The notes under the pieces were generated by a model. That model ran no database searches. It saw only the letters and a program-made list of their open reading frames with translations, and was not told the DNA's origin. The translations under genes were made by a program, and so were the position numbers. Of a stretch of DNA of 64,000 nt, positions 21,780 to 34,420 are shown piece by piece. The stretch spans positions 4,550,275 to 4,614,274 of the forward strand of contig VXAI01000049.1 in NCBI GenBank assembly GCA_013399305.1, read 5' to 3'. Within the stretch, counting starts at the first letter, position 1. Every line of letters starts with the position of its first letter. Source of the DNA: Rostratula benghalensis (lineage: Eukaryota; Chordata; Aves; Charadriiformes; Rostratulidae).

Positions 21780-21789
21780 GCAAAATGGT

Positions 21790-22200
21790 CTAAAATGCCA
21801 CATGGCTTTACCAAGTGTAGATTACGCCAGACGAACCTGGTGTCTTGCTTTGATAAGATCATTGATTTTCTTGATAAAAGAAATGAAGTAGATCTCATCT
21901 CTCACCATAAAGTATTTGATACAGGGCCATGTGGGAAATTATTAAGAGAAGATAAGTACCTGAACAGCAAGCCAGGGGAGGGAGATGGGGCTGGGTCATG
22001 CTGAAAGACAAAGTACTGGTCTAGGGAAAAGCCAGTGGTTGCCTTTCAGGACCAGTCTCCAACCTGATCTTAAGGACAAGGGAACATGCTGGTGAGATTT
22101 CCACACCACACAAAACTGGGAGGCACCATTAATACTGAGGAAAATCAGTGTGGCATACAGGGAGAAAGGGGCTCTTTCAAGGAGCAGATGCCTGGGAAGA
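21790..22200 (+). mobile_element. Degenerate CR1-type LINE, reverse-transcriptase region
   Basis: A frame here reads FTKCRLRQTNLVSCFDKIID, then VDLISHHKVFDTGPCGKLLR. It resembles the CR1 reverse-transcriptase pattern of a TNL segment, a variable spacer, then KAFDTVPHGKLL. Further on, CACAAAACTGGGAGGCA (22113-22129) followed by an AATACTGAGGA-like stretch matches the later DDTKLGG-type segment. Sequence is missing between these parts and the frame breaks, so this is an old, internally deleted, non-functional copy on the + strand. It differs from the young 3'-end scraps elsewhere. Boundaries are approximate. Confidence 0.7.
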
Positions 22201-22240
22201 GGTGCTCTGCTTTGCTGCCGTGGGATGGCGGAGGGAACTC

Positions 22241-23140
22241 CTGGAGGTGAGTCTCTGGTGGTGCGAAGAGAAGACCTGGTGGAGAGTCCACAGATGTGAG
22301 AGATTTTAAAGCTGTCAAAGATAATGGCTGCCTTGAACTTTTGCCTGTGAAAAACTTTGGAGAGTATCTTACCCAGTGGAGGTTCCTGATGCCATCCAGC
22401 TCTAATTTTCAGTTTTTATTATTCTCTAATATCTCATCAAATAAACAGTTGTTCTGATCTCCCCTTACATGCAGAAGTAGCCGATGATAACAGTATGGGG
22501 CACTTGAGATAGGAAGTAGTCAAGTGAAATGATGGAGGGAGCCACACGCCCCTTTTCTGAAGTCTTGACGTTTTCTCTACAGAGAAACAAAGAGCTGTCA
22601 CTCACTCCAGCGCGGAGAGCGCGGGAGGAGGAAGCCCAACTGCAGTTAAATAAATAAATATGAATATATATGCGTGTGCATTCCCTATGCATGGGTACCT
22701 CGAGGGGCCCCTGGTGCACAGACCTCTCCTGGTCCCTGCTGTCCTTCGTGGGATGCTCTCTGCAGCCTGTAAAGCTGGCATCCAGTGTGTGAGCAGATGT
22801 GTGTTTCCACGTGGGAACATCCATGTTGTCCCCCTTCCCGGCAAATCCACCACCACCCCTCCCAGCCCCCCTTGCCTCTGCTCCCCATCCCTGGCTGGGG
22901 CTGCCCCACTGCCCCCTGACCACCCCCCAGTGTGGGCGCAGCAGCAGCAGGAGCCCAGGCTCTGCGGGTGAGGAAAAGAAATCCTTTGGTTTCTAAATTG
23001 GGATTAGATATGATTGCAGCAGAGCTGTAAAAACTCTCAGGCCAAAAACCACAGAAATTGGGCACGTTGCTGAGCGGAGCCCATTGAGAATAGGAGGACG
23101 GCATATAAATACTGGCTCTCCGTGGTTTTGGTGCCTTGCT
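22241..23140. other. Intergenic, no gene recognised
   Basis: A GC-rich patch at 22680-22970 yields overlapping chance frames (up to 165 codons on the minus strand). A TAAATAAATAAATATGAATA-like simple stretch lies near 22648-22672. Nothing recognisable. Confidence 0.55.
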
Positions 23141-24450
23141 TTTATACTGCAAGTATTTGTGTGTTAAAAACAGTAAGAACAAGACATCTGAAAATTAGGA
23201 TTCTATGTCAAACTGTCAATACCCACAAGCATGCAGCCTTTCATTAAAATCTGTTTGACATTTTTGTTATGCGCAGAGAGCCAAAAAGATGCCAAAAGGA
23301 TGTGATATTTGTGATCACATCCTCCTGCTAATACAAGGCACTGCAAAGACGATTGTATTAAAACATTTCTTGCGAAAGCCTGAGAAGTTTAAAAAAAAAA
23401 AAGTGAAAAAAGAGTTAAGTTAAAAATGAGACTTACACGTAGTGTGGGAATTTGGGATGAGTTCCTTGGGCAAAGCAATGGCAAGTAGCCTTTTAGCCTA
23501 AGTTAACTCTTATTAGTTAACTGAAATGATAAGCAATCTAGTAATTTCAATTTTCCACAGAGGTCTTCAACCCCCCAAATGTGCAAAATTTAATCATTTT
23601 GGTAAAATCATGTAATGATCATGTCATGTGACCTGGGCAGAAGAGATATTATTTTGTCACAACAATGTGAGTAAATTATCTTACTGGCAACTCGCTTAAA
23701 GGTCATGGAGATCATCTGATGCATGAGATGGAAATTTCTCTTGCCAAAACAATATTGACAGCTTATCAAGCAGGGAGGGAAGTACAATGATATAATAGAA
23801 TGTAAGGCAAGATAACACTTGCTACTGACGGTAGAAAATATGACATGGCATTTCAATTTTAAGGTTATAGGCAGAATGATATGGTATAGATTCTTGGAGG
23901 CATAGCAGGGCAACTTGGCTGTGGATAGGCTAAAATAAATGCAATATTGTAGCTTAATGTATAATATATTAGATATTAAATATAATACGTGAAGAAAGGG
24001 TAACAGTTGTACCAAAGGAGGGAAGGAGACAGGCCTGCACCTGCCTGGATAGATTCTCCTTGTGCCTGCTGGCAGTTCAGTGAAGTTGCTCTGATGGGAC
24101 TTCACGGATTCGTGTGTCATTGCTCTCCCTTTTCTCTAACATTTTGGTATTTATAGGTACCGTGTTGCTTTTCTTTAATTTTACTCCCTGACCACACTCA
24201 TCTGTCTGTTTTATAGGCATCACGTGGTGAAGAAAGTGAATGGCCAGGAATAGATTATTTTTACATAGATAGAGTATGTATATACATAAACAAGAGAGGT
24301 TTGAGCCCTCAACTGGCCACTGAAGGATTCCCGCCTTGTTTTCAATGCTGAGTTATAATGCTTGCTGGGAAAAAAATAAAATAAAATAAAAAAGAAAAAG
24401 AATGATGAGAGAAGGGGAATATTCACTGAGGATCTGATACAGCACAAATG
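23141..24450. other. AT-rich intergenic
   Basis: Includes a 170-codon open frame on the minus strand (23608-24120) that is long for such AT-rich DNA but shows no recognisable domain. Also an AAAAT-type microsatellite at 24371-24400. No gene supported. Confidence 0.5.
24371..24400 (+). repeat. AAAAT-type microsatellite
   Basis: Imperfect AAAAT units grading into AAAAAG. Confidence 0.85.
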
Positions 24451-24509
24451 CTTAGGATCTTTGTTAATCACGTGTCTGAGTGCCTCTCCTTGCTGCATTG
24501 GGCCCTTTG

Positions 24510-24710
24510 TGCCAGGACTGTTGCTCCTCTGGCTTCTCGGTGTGGACACCCAGGCACTGCCCGCTCTGCCACAGCCCGGGCGCTGGAGAGAGCCCGCGGG
24601 AAGCGCACTGTGCCGGAGAGGAGCCTGGCAGGGCTGAGGAATCTGTTTCTTGTCTGCTGTAACAGATTGCCTGGGAGGCGGCACCGTACCTGCTACCCGC
24701 AGGTCATTAC
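24510..24710. promoter_or_regulatory. Weak orphan CpG-rich patch
   Basis: Roughly 13 CpGs in about 200 bases by hand count, within otherwise AT-rich DNA. The open frames here (105 codons on +, part of 196 on -) are composition artefacts. Function unknown. Confidence 0.35.
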
Positions 24711-25334
24711 TCAGGGGGAGCCCTGTTTCAAAAAAGTGTGGTGTCAAAAAGCGCAGAGGAGATAAATCAGAGCAGATCAGGGATCGCTGCACGTGCCTGT
24801 GTTTCTCCATGTATTTGTATTTGGGTCAGAATCAAGATATTTCAGGGTATGACATTTTGCATCCATGAATGGGCAATGCAATCCCATTGATGTATTCACT
24901 TGCTGTTTGGTTTGGGTTCTTTTTTTTTCAGCTCTTCTTAACCCAAATGAAAGATATACATTATTTATTTACTTTTCTGCTCTCATCAGTGACAGAAAAC
25001 TAATTTACCTCCGCTGAGGAGAACACATTCCCGTGCTTGTGTGTGACACTCGCAGTCAGCATCCCACAAACATCACGCCTCTCGGGATGAGGGTTTCTAA
25101 GGACTTGAGCTTCAGCCTCTGCCACCTGCCTAGGGCTTGATGGTCCCCAACCCTCACTTCCATGGCCTCCAGTAGAACCAAGAGCATTATCTCGGTGCTA
25201 TGCTGGAAGGATATGTGTGGGTCTCCACTGAAAAGCAGGCTGTGTTACAGGGGATGGAGGCAGCCCAGACACAGCTGTGTGTGTCCTTGGGCAGTGCTGG
25301 AGAGTGTGGGTCAGCCCACTGATCCCCATGCTTG
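24711..25334. other. Intergenic, no gene recognised
   Basis: Mixed composition, nothing supportable until the CR1 fragment that follows. Confidence 0.55.
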
Positions 25335-25500
25335 ACCAGCTCTGGGCAGATGCCCCATCCCTGGAGGTGTTCAAGGCCAGGCTGGATGGGGCTTTGAGCA
25401 ACCTGGTCTGGTGGGAGGTGTCTCTGCCCATGGCAGGGGGTTTGGAACTCGATGATCTTTGAGGTCCCTTCCAACTCAAACTGTTCTGTGATTCTCTGAT
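25335..25500 (+). mobile_element. CR1 LINE fragment, 3' end
   Basis: The text CCATCCCTGGAGGTGTTCAA followed by GGCCAGGCTGGATGGGGC, GAACTCGATGATCTTTGAGG and TCCCTTCCAACTCAAAC is classic avian CR1 3' end. It closes with CTGTGATTCTCTGAT-type octamers at 25500. It is 5'-truncated and non-coding, in + orientation. The well-kept 3' end suggests it is younger than the copy at 21.8 kb. Confidence 0.95.
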
Positions 25501-28500
25501 CATGGAGAAAGGCAGGCTGGAAGAGTTGCATCTGAAAAGTGACCAAGAATATGAGCTGGGCTGGGTGGTTTTGCAGCTGCCTTCATGCTAGATCCTTGGG
25601 ACTTTGAAGATCCTCATTTCTCAGAGGAAAAATTACCAGAGAGGATTCCTCCACAGGTAGTTACTTGTAAATGAGCTATAAAAGCATTCACCATCCTTTA
25701 TACTGTCTTCAGGGAGAACTAACACAATCAATAAAATCAACAGGACTGGTATTCCTGCTGTGGCTGTTCAGAAAGGGTTGGTTTGGTTGGCATTCGCCGT
25801 TCTTGGGTTTGGCTTTGAGTTTTGGGATCTAGCACAGCTGGTGGTGGGGAGAAGAGCTGCTAGACTTTTGCAGTGGAAGATAAAGAAAAGCAGGGCTCAG
25901 AAAAAATTGCACTTACACTTTGGTCCTCTCCAGGACCAAATGAGGTCTGAATAAAAGTTGGTTTCTCTTGGCTGGGGATTTTCAGATTCATCTTAAAGCA
26001 CAGTCAATTTCTCAGCGAATAAACCCATGTGCTTGGTTTTGAGTTTTTTTTTTTTTTTTTTTACAAGACTCACATAGCTTCATATTCTGCCAAGAAAAGT
26101 TGTATCCCCTCAGAAGGACTGTAGCCAAATATAGTCAGTGGTGTATTATGAAGGTCTTCTCTATTCAAAACCTAATTGAAGCCTTGGACAGAGGTAGCAG
26201 TTCTCATAGGTTTCCAGTATTGCATCTTCAAGAGTCAACTTGCTGGGAGCAATGCACTCATTTGTGTAAGGAAAAAGATCCCTTAATGTGCTATTAAATT
26301 AAACAATGTCACTGCTATTGCAGTAGAGCTGAGCGAATAATCCATAATGAATAATTTATTCAACAAATTTAGCTGCTTTCTCTGCTCACAGACTATCTGG
26401 AGACAGATCACAATTCCCTCCAATTTACTTATTATTTGAAATTACTGATGGATAGCTTTGTAATTAAAAAAACAACTCTGTGTCTTGATCACAAACAACT
26501 GTGGGTGTCTGATCTTCGTTAGTCAAGGTATGTGGGTTGGTTGTGATGGGTCAGATAAATCACATGATATTGTTTCTGCCTGCTCATTGGAGAAGCCTAC
26601 AAGCATGTCTGGCATGAAAACACAAAAAATTCTGTCTCTGCATGCAATTTTGAAATTTGTCTTGTGCAAACATTTGCCCAGTAAAACTTGATTGCTCAAA
26701 AGTGTGCAGAAAGCAAATCCCAGAGGGAAATCAATGTGGCTGCAGTAAATTCATTTAAAAATGTGAATGAATATTTGCAGACTTTTTGTGTTTTTTTAAA
26801 GCTCCCGCCCAGCTCTGGGTGACAATGTCTGTCAAATGCTCCAAAAATACATTTCACTTGTTGAAGATTATTGGGCTGTTTTTTTCTCCCCCTCCCTTCC
26901 ACCCCACCGCCCCTCTTTTTTTTTTTTTTCCCAGAAGAAGGCAGAGTGAGATGGAATCTCTGGTCCTGGTGTGACAAGAACGTTAAGCCTAAACTCACTG
27001 CCAACTGCACAGGTGGCATCTTAAAACTGATTGTCTTGGAAGGGCATTTCAAAATTTGCCAGTTCTGATGGCTGGGCACTTGTTTCTCTTGTGGTTCTCC
27101 CATGTGCTCCCATGTACTCATGGCCAGGATATGTTGCTGAGCATCCACCATTCCTGTAACAGCCCTGACTGATACATGGGTGTCTGCTCCCTGGCCCCAG
27201 GTCTTCTCTGGCCTGCCCTGGAAGTAGAGTGGTCTGCAACTGCTTTTTCCAAAAATCTGTTAAAAAGCCATCTGCAATGTGTTGCACTCCCCACCTTCTT
27301 TGCAGGATCCTCTTTCTCCATTACTGCCTTTCTCCTACGAGGAGATCCTACCTGCCTTGACCTCGCTGCAGTATTGTATTGAATGGGCAGCCTTCCTCCT
27401 CATTCCTCTCCTCCTACTCTTCTTCCATCTCCTTCTCTTTAGTCCTCTGACCCCCTCTTCCAGCGCTGAGGTTAGGCTTGGAGACCCCCAACCCTAACCC
27501 AGTCTTTGGAGCTGATGGAGACTTAAGGAGCAACACTTTTTTTTATCTTCCTAATTTCTAATATAAGAAAAATAACTAGAAGTGGGGAATGTCTTTGCAG
27601 AGGTATGTGTAAGCCTCTCAGAGCAGAGGTCTAAGAGTTGTGTTTGTACACGAGGGAACGGGCTGATTAATTGATCTTCTCTGAGTCCCATTTCAATAAT
27701 TTACTCTTCCCAACAGAGGAGACGTCTTTGTTTTTGTGCGTTCAGCTAGGGTTAGGTCACAAAGAGATTTTCCCCCTCTTTTGAAATATTATACATATTG
27801 GTATCAGCTTGAAGTAGGAAAGTTCATGAGGCAGCTTTTGTGTTTTCCCTCTAGGAGCCAAGCATGAATAACGATTAATAGTGCACTGTAGCTGTTTCAG
27901 GTATTCACACCCTATCAAAGCAGAGAGCGACTCCAGGGAGAAATACCACTCATTGGCTGGGAGAGGAGTGCTTAGTGGTGACAAACAGCACTTCAAACTG
28001 AAATGTGGAGAGATGGGTCAGGGAACACTTTCCTTTATAAAGATGTATCTTTTTGTATACATGATGCTTAGAAGGAAGAATGGGCCTACTCAGAAGGGAC
28101 CTCCAGAGCCAGCAGAGCCACCAGCTCTGGTGCTACCAATTGTCCAGTAGGTACCTGTCCCCGGGGTCCCAGGCACCAGCTGTGGGTCATTCACTTGACC
28201 ATCATTCATTTGGCTGGTGGAGAGGGTATCAACTTGGAAAGAACTTGGAAACATCAAGGCTTGAGGATTATTATTATTATTTTTTAAAAATTTGCAGAAA
28301 TGTGGTCCTTTGTGAAAATAGCATCGGCATCAAGATGACAAGAAGACCAGTGGGAGTTTGTGGAGGTGAGTGGCTTTTACACTGCCTCCGGTGCCTCCTA
28401 GTGCCCAAGAGCTTCTCTCTGGGTCAAGAAGGACAGAGAGGGCATGTGGAAAGCTGTGATCTCAATGCAGCGTAAAACCTAACAAGAAAATAGAGGGATA

Positions 28501-31500
28501 TAAATGTCCCTCCCTGGAAGTCCTCCTGTTTTTCCCCAGCCAGCTGTTTTGCTCTCCCTTCTCCGTGCCTTAATGCCCAGGTAGGGCTGCTTCTTTCCAC
28601 CCTTGAAACAGATCTCCAACACTGCAGGAAACAAAGAAAGAACATCTCTTGTTTATTTTTGCAAACTTTTAACTGGGTCTGTGAGCAACGAAGCCTCGTT
28701 AAAAGCATTTTACCGTGGGTCATCCAGAGTTTGAGGAGCTGGGGAAGAAAAGGGGGAGAGCTGATGTTTCCCTCGCTGGCAGGTTGGTGGCTGGTGCCGC
28801 GCTGCCCACCCAGCTGGAGGGAGCAGCAAGTGCACAAAGCCAGCTGTGGAAGAAGAGCAATAGGAAAAACTCCTTTGGGCAAACAAGGATATGAACTGAG
28901 GGCATTTTAATATTTTTCTCGTAGAAAGCAGCATTAGTTAATTTTATACTCTATCCTCAATTGCTTATAAACACAAAATGAAAGCAGCATAATTCTTTAA
29001 AGCTCATTGCAGGCTTTTTTAAAATGACCTCTTCACCTGTAATTACAAAAAAAAAGATTATTGAGCCAAATGGGATATATTAGTAAGAACATCAGTGATA
29101 TAATTTTGATCACAGTGAATAAAATAGTTGGTAAAATTCATTTAACAGCCTTTAAATCACTGGCTCCTGCGTTATTTACTTGTGAAAGCATAACTCATAC
29201 TGCTTCTCCTCTGTTGTATTCCCATAGCACTTATTTATCTCACCTTCTCCCTTGAAATCTACCTAAAAAATAGATGTTGTGTTGTCAATTCTCTTTTCTT
29301 CATCTCTCGAGCCTGCGCTCTGTGTACAAGCCATCGAGCCCCCGCCTCCGTGGCACTGTCACAGCGATGAGATGAGGACAGGCAGGTGGGAAGCCGGTAA
29401 AGCCAGTCAAAAGGAAGAGAATTACTTTTACATCAGAAATCTGGGCGTTAACTGTCCCAGTCCAAACTTAGGAAATCACACAGAGCAGTTGGACTCCAAT
29501 GCAGTGAGTGCAGTTTAGCATTTGAGCATGCCTTTGATACAACCCTTAAAAATGCCAGGAGCTGGAGAAAGTCCTGCAAGCCAGGAGTGCTGTGTGAGAG
29601 ATGGCCAAGATCTGCCTTACCTCCGCCAGGCCACAGACAAGCTTTGTGTCTGTAATGCTCTTAAATCAGATAGATTTTAGGAGACAACAGTATGGTCCAT
29701 TAACAAATATAATCAACATGGTCTCTGCTGGACCAAGAGCACAGGATATTCTTGCTGCAATATGGTCACTTTAAATCAGCACAACATCGGGAGGTACCAC
29801 GTTGGATCAACCAGGCAGGAGGTGGACATCTGCCAGACATAAGTATTATCAATCATCACCCAAGTATTTACATCAATCATTGTACAAACATTTATGTCTG
29901 GAGTCCTTCTTCTGGCCACAATGTAGGTTTAGATAGAAGCACACGCTCAATGCGGAGAGAATCCCAATCCCTTCCTTTGCCCTGTTTGTAGAAAATTCTC
30001 TTCTCTCCTCTCCCCTGGGCTGACCTCCAATTTGTTTTCTATTTGAAAGGCTAAGGCCATATGGCAGATATGTTCAGCCCTCAAAGTCTTTTGACCTTTT
30101 GAACAGTTGCAGTCTAAATTTCAATAATGAAAACACTTCCCTTTTTTTTTTTTTTTTCCTTTCTTTTTCCTTTTTGGATACTTATAAATGAGATATTATA
30201 TTTCCATACATTTTATTTCTGGCCACATCTGTGAATCTAATATTGACCTGGAGTTATCTGTGATAGAGAAGTTATTAATTTTGACAGATATAAGGGAGAA
30301 GCTAATATCCTCCTTTTACAAACACCTAATATTAATCTCTAGCGATGTAAACGAGAACTCCAGAATGGCTTGGGGTGGTGCTGGAAATGATATGAGATCG
30401 AAATTTGATAATGAAAAAGGGAAAGATTCATTTTAGAAAATTGATAAAATGGATAAAAAATTGTATTTCCTATGAAATAAGTGTAGGAAGCACAATTTAG
30501 ATTCAGCATCCATTATTCTCCTATAGGTGCTATGTACACAACAGAAATGTTAGGGACCAGATTTTATTCTGATTTATATATATGTCCATAATTCCATTGA
30601 CTCAGAATACCATCTGTCCTTTGGTTTCTACTCAAATACCAGATAGGTAGACTGGTTTTATGGCAAGAGGATGTACCCAGTTTGGTTTGACTAGATGGGG
30701 GTAGCTATGGATGTCACACCAGCAAGGCTGCTGTGACACAGTTGCCTTCAGTAGCTGGACACTTTACTCTGTGGCCCTCAGGATCTGTTACAGCCATGCT
30801 CCCAAATTCTGCTGCTTCTCCAAGATGTTTTTCTCCCTTAGTAAGCCTTCTCTGCATCTTTGCATTCCAGTCAAACTACTTTGTGACCTACCAGGAGAAT
30901 TCCTCGATGCACTGGAAGGAAACTCTTCCTCTAGCTCTGACTATCTGGAGATCTGGCTTCGGATTCTCCCTCTGGGGAAGTTTCTGGCCTTTGTTTGGGA
31001 TAAAATTCCAGTGTTTTATGATACATGGGATACTTTTTTCCCCCAGCAATTTACTGGGTTATCCTGGGGAAGTTGCCAAGTCTGGAGATTCTGCAAGTGT
31101 TTGGACGGTTTTTACTTTACAGCAGAGAGACAGTTTGATGGCCTGGTTCAAAAGGAGCTAAGATTCACACAGCTGGACTGTTTATTTTGGTTGATTTTTT
31201 TTTTTTTTGTTATGCCAGAAGCATAGAAGAAGGTTATACTGTTAATCGCATTCAGACATTTTGCTGTCCTCTTCTTTTTATACCTCGGCAGCATTTTTTA
31301 CCCTGTCTCTAGACAAGATAATACCCTGCAATTGATAAAAGCTCACCCATTTCTGGGAGCCCCATGCAGGTTTTGCAGATGTCCAGCAACGAAGGGTGCA
31401 CAGAAGCTGGTGGCCTGTTTTATTCACAAAAGTGTTGCTGTGTTCCTGTGTCCCCATGAATCCGTCACGGTGCTGAGGTGCCTGTGATGGAGGGAAATAG

Positions 31501-32520
31501 AGCAGGGATGATTAATAAATAATTTATTGTAGGGATGGGGAGCCATGTGGGAGAGCTCCTCTTTAGTGGCACAGTTCTTTGCTGTTGTGTTTGCTATACG
31601 TGTTTATTGGCAAAGCTTATCTCAGAGTTATGTATTTGATATCAAGGCTGTCGGGAAAATTACTAAAGGCACCAAAACGCCTGTCTATCCCTCAGACCAA
31701 AGTGGGAAGTTTTCTTGATGGAGATGGCTGCCAGCACGCAGAGGGTGGCACAAAGCCTCCCTTCTCGGAGAGATGTCCTCAGCAGCAGCAGAGGTTGCAC
31801 TGAACTGCTGGTGGAGGGAGATGCTGGAGGAGCACAGGGAGTGAGGCAGTGAAGAAGGGCACAGCCTGGGGGCAATCTGCCCCTTGGTGAGTTTGGGGGC
31901 ACCTTCTTGGCCAGAGATGCTGTTTGGGGGTGGGTAAGCTCAGACAGCGCAGTGCTGCAGCACAATCCTGACTGCTGCGGGCTGTGTGGGGACAGCAAGG
32001 AAAGTACCCCCCTCCTGGGGAGAAATTTGGGTCTTGGATTAATATATTTTATTAGTTTGGAGTTGTGCTTTTAACAGATTTTCCTCTCCCTTTTATTCCA
32101 GTCTCTTCTGACCTGCGTTTTTACCAGTCCATCTCTGACCATGCCCAGGTGTCCTGAGCAATGCTCCCTGGTGCCACCAGTGTCCTGGGCACTGCATCCC
32201 TCAGGATGCTGGATCCCAGTTGTGGCCACACTCAGCATCCTCTGCACCCATGGCATGGAGGGCCCTGTGTCATGTCTGGGCATAGCATGGCATCTCCAAG
32301 CTTCTCCAAAAAAGGTCAGAGGACTACTATTTTTGCTCTCTTATCACTGCTATCAAAGGTAACGGCTGATATCTCTAAACTAAACCAATGTAGGTGCTTT
32401 ATCATCCATTGCAAAGATGAAATGAGTTAGTAGCCAGCCTAGGGGCAGTTATGATATCAGGCTAAGACCTAAAACCAAAGTGGCTTAAAAGCCAAAAGCC
32501 TCCAGGCAACACTGTCCTGG
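25501..32520. other. Intergenic, no gene recognised
   Basis: About 7 kb of alternating AT-rich and moderate-GC DNA. T-runs lie near 26046-26062, 26918-26930, 30140-30157 and 31197-31208, and an ATT microsatellite at 28267-28283. The longest open frame is 171 codons (30711-31226, +), overlapped by a 142-codon frame in another phase. Neither has a recognisable domain or splice partner. No further CR1 or LTR was recognised. Confidence 0.5.
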
Positions 32521-34420
32521 TTTCCCCATTGATCTTGCTCCCCTCTTGCAAAACAGATGATAAACAATTATCAGTTATCAGTGCCCGAATCTTAAGTGTC
32601 TTCTGTAATACTTAATATAAAAACAAATATGTTCTCCTTCAGAAAATGAAGCAGATCCCAATTAATTATGTATAGCTCTCCCGCTTTCACGCAAAGAATA
32701 GCAACATTCAAATAAGCGCTTTGGTCTTCTTATCACCTGTTCGATTACAGCATCTCCCAGCTCTCTAATGATCATCTGAGTTTTGGTGCTGTTTTTTCCC
32801 TTTTAACTCTGTGTCATGTTCATTCTCTTTCTTAGCATTTTTGATAAAAATAGTATAGTAGAGACGAGACAGATGTCCCTTTGGTGATTTTAATATATTC
32901 TTTGCTGTCCTAAAATGTCTGAAAGAATTGGCTTCTGTATGAAGAACTCTGTTCTTGATTTCACGTGTCCTTAAATCAGAGAGGAGGACAGAGAGATGAA
33001 TGCCACAGATACAAGCCAACCCATCGAATCTGATTGATGATGAAACAGTGATGAAACCCAACAGATCAGTGGAATCTATATAAAGGCTCTACTGCTTAAA
33101 AGAGCAGAGCAACCCAAACCCTACACGAAATCCCCAGCTTTATTTCAAGTGATTTTTTTCTTGCTATGTATTTGTTCAGGGTTGACCTGGACTATGTCTT
33201 TTTCTCCTAGCTCTGAGAATGTTCTCCTGCAGAAGTCTAGGCTAGGATGGAAACCCCTAAATACAATTTTGTGACCTTTGTGAGCTCTACCTGCTTTATT
33301 GTCAGAAGTATGACTAAGAAGTCTCCAACATGTAGTGTCATCAGCATTATGATCTGAGAAACAACACCTACAGAATCTATTATTCATTAAGTGTAACCAA
33401 TATATAATTTAAAACAGTGGGTTTTGTCAAATAATGTTAGGTCAGCATAATTTTCTGCCTATTACTAATATCTATAACATCTTTGCCTTAGTCAGCTCTA
33501 TTTAAATATGCAATCATTTACAGCTTTTGACTATATGTGTGCACACTCCCAATTTCCAATATTCAACTACTACAAATTTTATGCTGACATCAATAGCAAA
33601 CTATTAAAGACAGTATTTCATTATTGGTTTTTCATCCCAAAAGTTATTTACAATTATATACTAAGCACTAATATTAAAGGAAACCATTTAAATGAGGTGC
33701 TATCTGCTTTAACAATATGTCTGTCACAGAATGAGATTGTGTTTAAAGATTTTATCAAGAAATGGTTGTTTGCTGAGGTTATGTTTTGTCCATGAAATAT
33801 GCATTTCATATCTCTTTCATTTCATTAACATAATTTAATTTGTGCTTTGCATTTTGTGCATAATACATATTTGATTTACAAAACAAATATTTCCATTAGA
33901 AAATGAATTTCATGCAGGCAAAAAAGCAGAACCAAATGATGTATTGAAGGAAAATAAGAAGAAATGAAATGCATTTTCTCAGTCTATTAAAAAATCTATG
34001 GCATTGACAGAAAGTGCACTTAGTGCTACATTTAAAAAATAGCACATATGTCAATGTATTAACAAATAGAATTGGAAATACAAATATTTCCCTATATCAA
34101 GCCAAGAATCTCTTTATTTTAATTGAGTTGATTTAAAAGCCCAACTACAATTTAATTTTTATTTCATGATGTGGTACACTGCCTGGTGCCATTACAGCCA
34201 TGTAGAATTGGCAGTCAATATACAAAGATATTTTACCTTTTAAAAACTTTCTATTGACACCAGCAATAAATAATTTAATGGGCTGAAAATGTGAAATCAT
34301 TAATTTGCTGATTGTCTTCGAATATTGGGTAGCAGGGTAGGGGTACAGATAGGTGAGCAAGACTAACAAATAGTGTTTGTGAGACTGTCATGAGAGGAAC
34401 CCAGTAAATCACACCGCAGA
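32521..34420. other. Long AT-rich block
   Basis: Nearly 2 kb of AT-rich, mostly non-repetitive sequence with few CpGs. Between about 33480 and 34350 there is almost no simple sequence. It may hold conserved enhancers or simply be neutral AT-rich DNA; no gene is seen. Confidence 0.45.

Noticed and set aside
21621..22004. 127-codon frame with a TNL...KVFDT pattern
   Set aside because: The pattern is a decayed reverse-transcriptase remnant; the frame is broken and lacks the catalytic motif.
24220..24810. 196-codon minus-strand open frame
   Set aside because: It spans the AAAAT microsatellite and a CpG-rich patch, giving low-complexity protein with no known family.
28390..28404. Reverse-orientation CTCF-like motif that could pair with the site at 13110
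   Set aside because: It matches only 13 of 15 consensus positions, which is expected by chance about once in a window this size.
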